Shown: positions 20,920 to 26,098 of the stretch, piece after piece
How positions within the stretch are numbered: position 1 is the stretch's first letter
How the letters are laid out: each line of letters begins with the position of its first letter
Translations under genes and position numbers: made by a program
The notes under the pieces: model-generated
The model's input: only the letters and a program-made list of their open reading frames with translations
Database searches by the model: none
Told to the model about the DNA's origin: nothing
From: Macrocybe gigantea
Taxonomy: Eukaryota > Basidiomycota > Agaricomycetes > Agaricales > Callistosporiaceae
Direction of reading: 5' to 3'
DNA length: 26,098 nt
Assembly: GCA_011319805.1 (NCBI GenBank)
Contig: SJRY01000069.1
Coordinates: 1 to 26,098, forward strand

Positions 20920-21606
20920 ATGCTTTCTCGACTACCTCCAGGCATCCTTGCGCGTTCGTGCTCGACGGTGCGACTCCTCAGCACAACCTCGCGAAGATGC
21001 GCCGCTCTCGCGTTGGACAGACTCCCCGCGCGTCAGCCGACCAAAGTGTTATCTTCGCCCTCCCCGAAATATCTCGCGGAGCAGGAACTCGACATCGAGG
21101 TGCTGTCAAAGGAGGAGGTTAAACTCGAGATAACCGACCGCGCTGCGGAGGTGAGTGTACCGTCTTTGCTTGCCTGAACGCGGTTTGCCCTGGTCCCTGA
21201 CGTCCTCTTTTTTTTTTTTTTTTTCCCCTCCGTCAGCAACTCAGATCGATAGCGACACGCGAACACAATTCTGACGTTGCGCTACGCATAGTCGTCGAGT
21301 CTGGAGGGTGTCACGGCTATCAGTACAAGATGGAACTGGCGCATGGAGTCGCCGCAGACGATTAGTGCGTTTCCATTACCCGTCTCTGCATTTCGAGATT
21401 CTCAATTGCGCTTGTGCAGCCACTTTGCTCATCCAACATTGCAGCCTTCCAACATCGTCATCGATGCTGTTTCGTTCCCGCTTCTCAAGGGTTCTACCGT
21501 TGACTATGCGACAGAACTCATCGGCAGCAGCTTCCGCATATCGGACAATCCGCAGGCCAAGGGAAGCGGGTGCGGTTGCGGTATCAGTTGGGAGTTGAAG
21601 GAATAA
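20920..21606 (+). CDS. ISA2: A-type iron-sulfur cluster assembly protein ISA2, mitochondrial
   Basis: Carrier/scaffold for [4Fe-4S] cluster maturation in mitochondria, acting with ISA1 and IBA57. Exons 20920-21150, 21237-21364, 21420-21606; 181 aa, intact. Seen: a presequence rich in Arg, Ser and Leu (about residues 1-30), the LEITDRAAEQLRSI helix, SGGCHGYQYKMEL with the first ligand Cys, and SFPLLKGSTVDYATELIG. The terminal GSGCGCG carries the other two Cys ligands. The order C...CxC is exactly that of the family. The second of these introns (21365-21419) is typical. The first, 86 bp, holds a T run of about 17. It faces the hemerythrin-like gene tail to tail, 101 bp apart. Confidence 0.93.
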
Positions 21607-21707
21607 AGGGCACTGTTGAATTAGAGACATAATCGGACATGTATAGTGTACAGTATCTATGGGCATATGTATTATAAGCACAAAATCCGGACCACTCATG
21701 GAAAACC

Positions 21708-22875
21708 TCAGAAAAGAGCGCGTCGCCGCTTAGCTTCCTCCACCGGGTCAAATGGAGCGAATTGCCAGTACCTGTTAGATCTCGATCAATTTCGACGCCA
21801 AGATTCAAGACACGCCAACTTACGATGCATGCTCTTTGACCAGCTCTGGCATGGCATTCAGACCTTCAGCTGTCACCGCTGGCCAAAACTTTGACGATGC
21901 AGAGTCATGATGGGCGAATACAAATCTAAAACAGCGTTCAAGGATCGGTTCTCCTGGACCTTTCAAAAGTAACGTACGGAAGTAGCACGGATATGTCAGA
22001 ATTGGCCATGAGCCACGCCATATTCTCTGCAAACCTTGTGTTAGCCCAATGGTAGATCATAAAAGAGAGACGACTCACCAAGGATCATGTTACGGAGCTC
22101 GTCGTCTTGCAAGACTTTCTTCAGTTCCTCACTCTTCATGGTATCGACCTAACGTAGGCGGGCTGAGAATCGCGCACAACGCAAGCAATCTAAACGGCAA
22201 CACTTGCTTGCTTTTGCATGACGAGATGCATTGCATCGGCAAGAGGCTCGAGCGAAGAGACCAGATCTTTCGGGCAATACTTTTCGGGCATCTGAAAAAA
22301 AAAATGAACAAAAAACATTATGCAAGGCGGGGCTGAATGAACCTTTTGGTAGAGCTTCAGTTTCTGTTGGAAAGACTGTAACATGCCCGACATATGTGAA
22401 TCCGACAACGGGTTGCACGCTGGGCCCAAGAAAACAACGAGTGGTTTTCCTTGAGCGCACGGCGATGTGAAGAATGCTTTGTCTCCTGGATTTTGCGAGA
22501 AACGTAGAAAGAATCGCACAGGTTAGTTGAACATGACGCTACCTTGCAGATGCAGAGACAGCATGTCGCAGAAGACCAGACAGTATTCCATAAACGGCTT
22601 GAAAGTCGGTTGGTTATAGTCGATGCGCGATGCACTTTGAAAGACGGTATTCGTCGCGCGAATCAGAACATTCTGCAGGTCATGGCTGAGTATTTATCCT
22701 GGATGAAAGGCCGAAGCTGGAGCCACCTTCATAAAGGTATTGACATAGCGGATGGCTAGCCTGGAGCTGTTAGGAGGCAACGTGATGAGACACCAAAAGA
22801 GTGAGAAAAGAAAGGAACGGACTCCATGGACTCGAGTTCATCCGGAATAGTGTGGAAGAGAGGAAGAGGAAACAT
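21708..22875 (-). CDS. Hemerythrin-like (HHE) domain protein, iron ligands degenerate
   Basis: Exons (- strand), by eye: 22819-22875, 22727-22766, 22543-22685, 22343-22485, 22208-22291, 22079-22148, 21978-22026, 21824-21925, 21708-21771; about 250 aa. Seen: MFPLPLFHTIPDELESME, then the helix A motif SHDLQNVLIRATN, EYCLVFCDMLSLHLQGDK (helix B), DSHMSGMLQSF (helix C), PLADAMHLVMQK (helix D), and the conserved C-terminal block HHDSASSKFWPAVTAEG followed by YWQFAPFDPV. In this family helices B to D normally carry HH..E, H...H and H..E iron ligands. Here several of these are replaced. The exons before helix A do not close in frame by one base. Intron 22149-22207 is GC-AG. The family assignment is good; metal binding is doubtful. 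Confidence 0.75.
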
Positions 22876-22996
22876 TGAAAGCGCGATGAGGCGAGCATGG
22901 TGCCGTCGCAGTGTTTTTTAAGTTTTCGACGCGCCTTTGTCTCATTGAACGATGTATGTCACGTGGTCATTTGTATTTTCCACGCCGACCGCCATC

Positions 22997-24324
22997 ATGG
23001 CCAGTGACTCGCAGACGAGCAAAGTCTCCTTCACCATTCGCAGACCCTCTCCCGTCTCGAGATCGACGTCCTCAGGCCCAGAGTCCGATGGGGGCTCCTC
23101 CTTCAAGACCCCACACCTGCCCCGCCACCTCCGCGAATCGGCGCCTGGCAGCCCCCTCGCGCGGAGCACAACGTCCTCTCCAGGCCCTGCCGCGTACATG
23201 CATTACGCAGATTCTAGCGAGGATGAAGAAGATGAGAAGATACAGGACGAGCTCGTAACTGGCTTTGACAAATTCGGTGTTCAGCGGTGTGTTTGCCGCT
23301 CCTTTTCCTCTTCCACAGCTGTCTCAACTCACAGCCAGTCCGAATTCGGCTTCTGTCTTTGCAGCCTGAATCAGGAGAGAAGACGAAAGGCTTCGCCGTT
23401 GGTTATCCCGCCTCTTGAGAACCGAGATTGGCGAGCTGTCGCCCGAAAACGAAAAGCCATCGCTCGGTACGTGCCCGAGTCCGCCAAAGCTCAGACAGGG
23501 AAGGATGGCAGTGTTGGGGGTATGGCGTGCGCGATACAGTCAACTCGGGCCCTGTTTTCTCAGGTTTGCAAGTGAGAGAAAGAATGGTGTCAGTCAAGCA
23601 GGAGGACGAAGAAAGCACCGTCGTCACGGAGGACATCAAAATGGGAGCGGTGGAAGAAACGGAAGACGAGAGGGCCTTGCGCGCTATCCTCTCGGAAGCA
23701 AACGGTACCGCAAAGGACGAGGCCATCATCGACATCATCCCCGCTCCCATAACTCCCGTTTCTGAAGCCGACGCATACAAGCAAGACGTGCAAGAGCTCC
23801 CAGATTCAGCAACTATCGAAGACTACGCACGCGTTCCTGTTTCGCAGTTCGGTGCCGCTTTGCTTCGAGGGATGGGATGGAAAGAAGGCACCGCTGCATC
23901 CAGGAAGCCTGGCAAAGGTTTGGTAGAGCCGTACATCCCAGAGGCAAGGCCACCACTTCTCGGTATAGGCGCAAAAGAGCAAGAGGTTTATGATGACGGA
24001 TCCTCAAAGAAGGGTAAAAAACGCCCAGATAAGAAATATATACCTGTGGTCAGGAAGGAGAAGGAGGAAGCCCGCTCAGACCGGAGGGAACGTTCCCATT
24101 CTCCGCCGCAGCGTCATAGCTCTAGCAGACGAAACTCTCGGTCCCCGAGCCGCGGCGATAATTATGATCGAATATACAGAGAAGGACGGAGCAAGCGGGA
24201 CTACGACGACTACAAACGCGACAGTCGCGAACGTGACCGCGATCGCGACCATCGCCGAAGCGAATCAGGAAGAGACAGGCCTAGGGATCGTTCACGGGAT
24301 TCTAACAGAAGGAAACGTGAATGA
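22997..24324 (+). CDS. SPP2: G-patch pre-mRNA splicing factor SPP2
   Basis: Activator of the DEAH helicase Prp2 in the spliceosome; nuclear. Exons 22997-23286 and 23365-24324; about 416 aa. Seen: MASDSQTSKVSFTIRRPSP, a Ser/Pro-rich part, then LENRDWRAVARKRKAIARYVPESA, and the G-patch region EDYARVPVSQFGAALLRGMGWKEG (about residues 247-270), GLVEPYIPEARPPLLGIGAK, and a long Arg/Ser/Asp tail of RDR and RERD repeats. One frame break at a five-G run (23516-23520): adding one G gives SVGGYGVRDTVNSGPVFSG, the family's conserved block. The alternative ATG at 22952 would add 15 residues, but the chosen start matches the family opening. It is divergent from the hemerythrin-like gene (121 bp between start codons). 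Confidence 0.88.
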
Positions 24325-24398
24325 AGCTGGTTCAATTGCCTGTGACAGGTGCCAACAAGGTTGTGTAGATTAGAACACAAGTCTAGCTAATGTCTTTA

Positions 24399-26098
24399 TC
24401 ACTGCCTCGACGTCGAATTTTGGCTAGCACGCTTCTTGATGCTTGAAACGGTCGAACGGGGTGTGTTGTGAAGCGTAGAACCGGAAAAGAGAAGAGGCTG
24501 GGATGCGGCTTGTGTCGCACTGGCCCAGTCGCCAGCAGTCGAGGCCATCCTGATCGTATCTCCGTTCAAAGGACGTGAATATTGGACCGGCGTTGTAAGC
24601 GTGTCAGTAGTCGATTCACTGTCTTCGTCACGGTGACCGTAAAGCGCCGGATCGGGAATGACGGTTGCTCATCACTAGGCAGGGAAGGCATCCGCTGCAA
24701 CCCGCCCCGGCATGTCACTCAGAGGGAGGATGAACTGGGATTCCTGAGCGGGTGATGTGGGTGGCGGAAGTGGCTCATCTGCACGGAAAGCAGTTTGGCG
24801 CATTCAAATCACTCGATGATAAAATTCCACTTACGCAAAATGTCGCTAATAGGACTCAATCTTCCTACATCTCCACTATTAGGCGGATTCTCTCTCTGTA
24901 TGGATGTGAACGAGGATGGACGTGTCTGAAAGCACCGTTGAACGGAACGAAAGGGTGATGATGGATCATGAAACTCACAGGAGGATAGATGTTGATATCG
25001 GGCACCGTCGACACGCTCCTTCTATAACCGACAGGAGGCGGATTGATATAAGAGGACGAATTCGACGAGCCAGAATTCGGTCGTGGCCTTGTGTAGATTG
25101 GAGTGGCATTGCCATTGAAATTGGCGTCTACCGAGTGCGACGATCCACGGCTTTTAGAGCGGTGTGAACTGGCCGCCTGTTGACTAGGTTGAGTAAAAGA
25201 ACGATGTTAGAATAAAAAGGGCGATCTGACCCACGATGGCTTGTGCTTGAGCGCCTGCTCACCGTTCACGGATTGTGGGTGAGGACTCGTATGTGCACTC
25301 AATACCTCTGTTATGGCACTGAGAGGCGTACGTGTCCCTCGGAAAGGCTCACGAGAATTGACCGCGTCAAACTGTGACATACTCGTCGAACTGGACTCTG
25401 GAGACGATGCCCGAAGGCCTCTCAAAGAACGCCGAGGTGTGCTGGCAACAGATCTGGGTGGCACCGGGCCAGACTTCTCTTCCTGTGCACTCGGAAGTGC
25501 GGGAGACAAACGTTCTGGGGTAGGAGGCGGCCGCGATAATTCATGCGGAGGGGGTATGCGGATGACTTGGTCTTCGTCCAGCGAAGGGATGAAATTGTCT
25601 GGGGGAATCACAACTGGGGAATGCCGGGGAGATGGCGAAGCATTGTGAACACTTCGAGGGCGAATGTCCCGACTATTCTGAGAAGGACCTGGTGGTGAAC
25701 AGGGACCGGCTCCGGCTCTGGCTGAGGCGCTGGCGGGGGTCCCGGCTCCTCCGATTCTTCGCTGGAGGTGAGGAAGAGGGAGCTGCCACGATAGCTAACG
25801 CGTTGATAATCATTCATGTAACGGTCGTCAGCATAGAGGTCGCCCTCGAGTTCCTGCATGAGTCGTGCCTCTTCCAATGCCAACGCACGACCTTTTTCAA
25901 AGCCTTCTTCGAGTCCTTGCCTCCAGCCGTCGTCCCTAGCTGTACGCAATACGAGGTCCTGGTTCAACTTCCGTGCAGTTGACTTGGCTCGTGCAGCGTC
26001 ATCTTCCGCATCTCGTCTTTGCCTGTCAATCGCTCGGACGACGTCCTCTGCCCTGTATATCTCTTGTTGAGCCTCATCCAGACGCGACTTGTAGAGCC
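24399..26098 (-). CDS. Coiled-coil, Pro/Ser-rich protein, 5' end outside window
   Basis: Exons (- strand): 25263 to beyond 26098, 24979-25183, 24835-24925, 24399-24778. The part nearest the right edge is a long charged helix (RAEDVVRAIDRQRRDAEDDA, then GWRQGLEEGFEKGRALALEEARLM, which may be coiled coil). A disordered Pro/Ser/Arg-rich part follows (PPPHELSRPPPTPERLSP, then NPPPVGYRRSVSTVPDINIYPP), ending SIKKRASQNSTSRQ. Frame breaks are required at the five-base run 25735-25739, at the donor near 25262, near 24701-24710 and near 24654-24656. Each is fixed by one added C or G. No domain is recognised. The Pro/Ser content and coiled coil would fit a scaffold, but this is inference. It is convergent with SPP2, 74 bp apart. 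Confidence 0.6.

Noticed and set aside
1..26098. Biosynthetic, defence or CRISPR-like gene cluster
   Set aside because: Neighbouring genes belong to unrelated housekeeping pathways; there is no repeat array, and no polyketide, peptide or terpene synthase.

Overview
The window looks like nuclear DNA of a filamentous basidiomycete, probably an Agaricomycete. Genes are packed on both strands. They are cut by about 70 introns, mostly 50-60 bp with GTRNGY-type donors. The gene set mixes conserved eukaryotic housekeeping genes with an expanded tandem family of BTB/POZ proteins and a secreted pectinase. No gene is bacterial, and I see no CRISPR array, rRNA or tRNA.

Layout, left to right: 3' part of a monoacylglycerol lipase (+); clathrin light chain (-); mitochondrial PGP phosphatase GEP4 (+); GH28 exopolygalacturonase-like enzyme (+); three tandem BTB/POZ paralogues (+), with a two-helix TMEM223-like membrane protein between the first and second; a small membrane/coiled-coil protein (-) head to head with a coiled-coil protein (+); an unrecognised Ser/Pro-rich protein (+); a single-pass protein with repeated 'TSN' beta-strand units (-); a 970-bp gap with a transposon-like coding relic and an AT-rich inverted repeat; the ribosome-biogenesis factor KRI1 (+); ketopantoate hydroxymethyltransferase (+); a Rho GTPase with a 7-nt microexon (+); the Fe-S scaffold ISA2 (+); a degenerate hemerythrin-like protein (-); the G-patch splicing factor SPP2 (+); and the 3' part of a coiled-coil, Pro/Ser-rich protein (-) running off the right edge.

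The genes do not form a pathway or a co-regulated cluster apart from the BTB family. Neighbouring housekeeping genes are arranged divergently or convergently with short spacers, as is normal in compact fungal genomes. I found no convincing new multi-gene system. The notable signals are: (1) many single-base frame breaks in otherwise well conserved genes, most explained by one missing G or C in a short run, which looks like assembly error; (2) a high share of GC-AG introns (5 of about 70), one only 32 bp long; (3) a 7-nt microexon in the Rho gene; (4) the tandem BTB family with shared intron positions and promoter motif; (5) loss of iron ligands in the hemerythrin-like protein. All exon boundaries were placed by eye from splice signals, reading frame and family resemblance; no alignment or database search was run.
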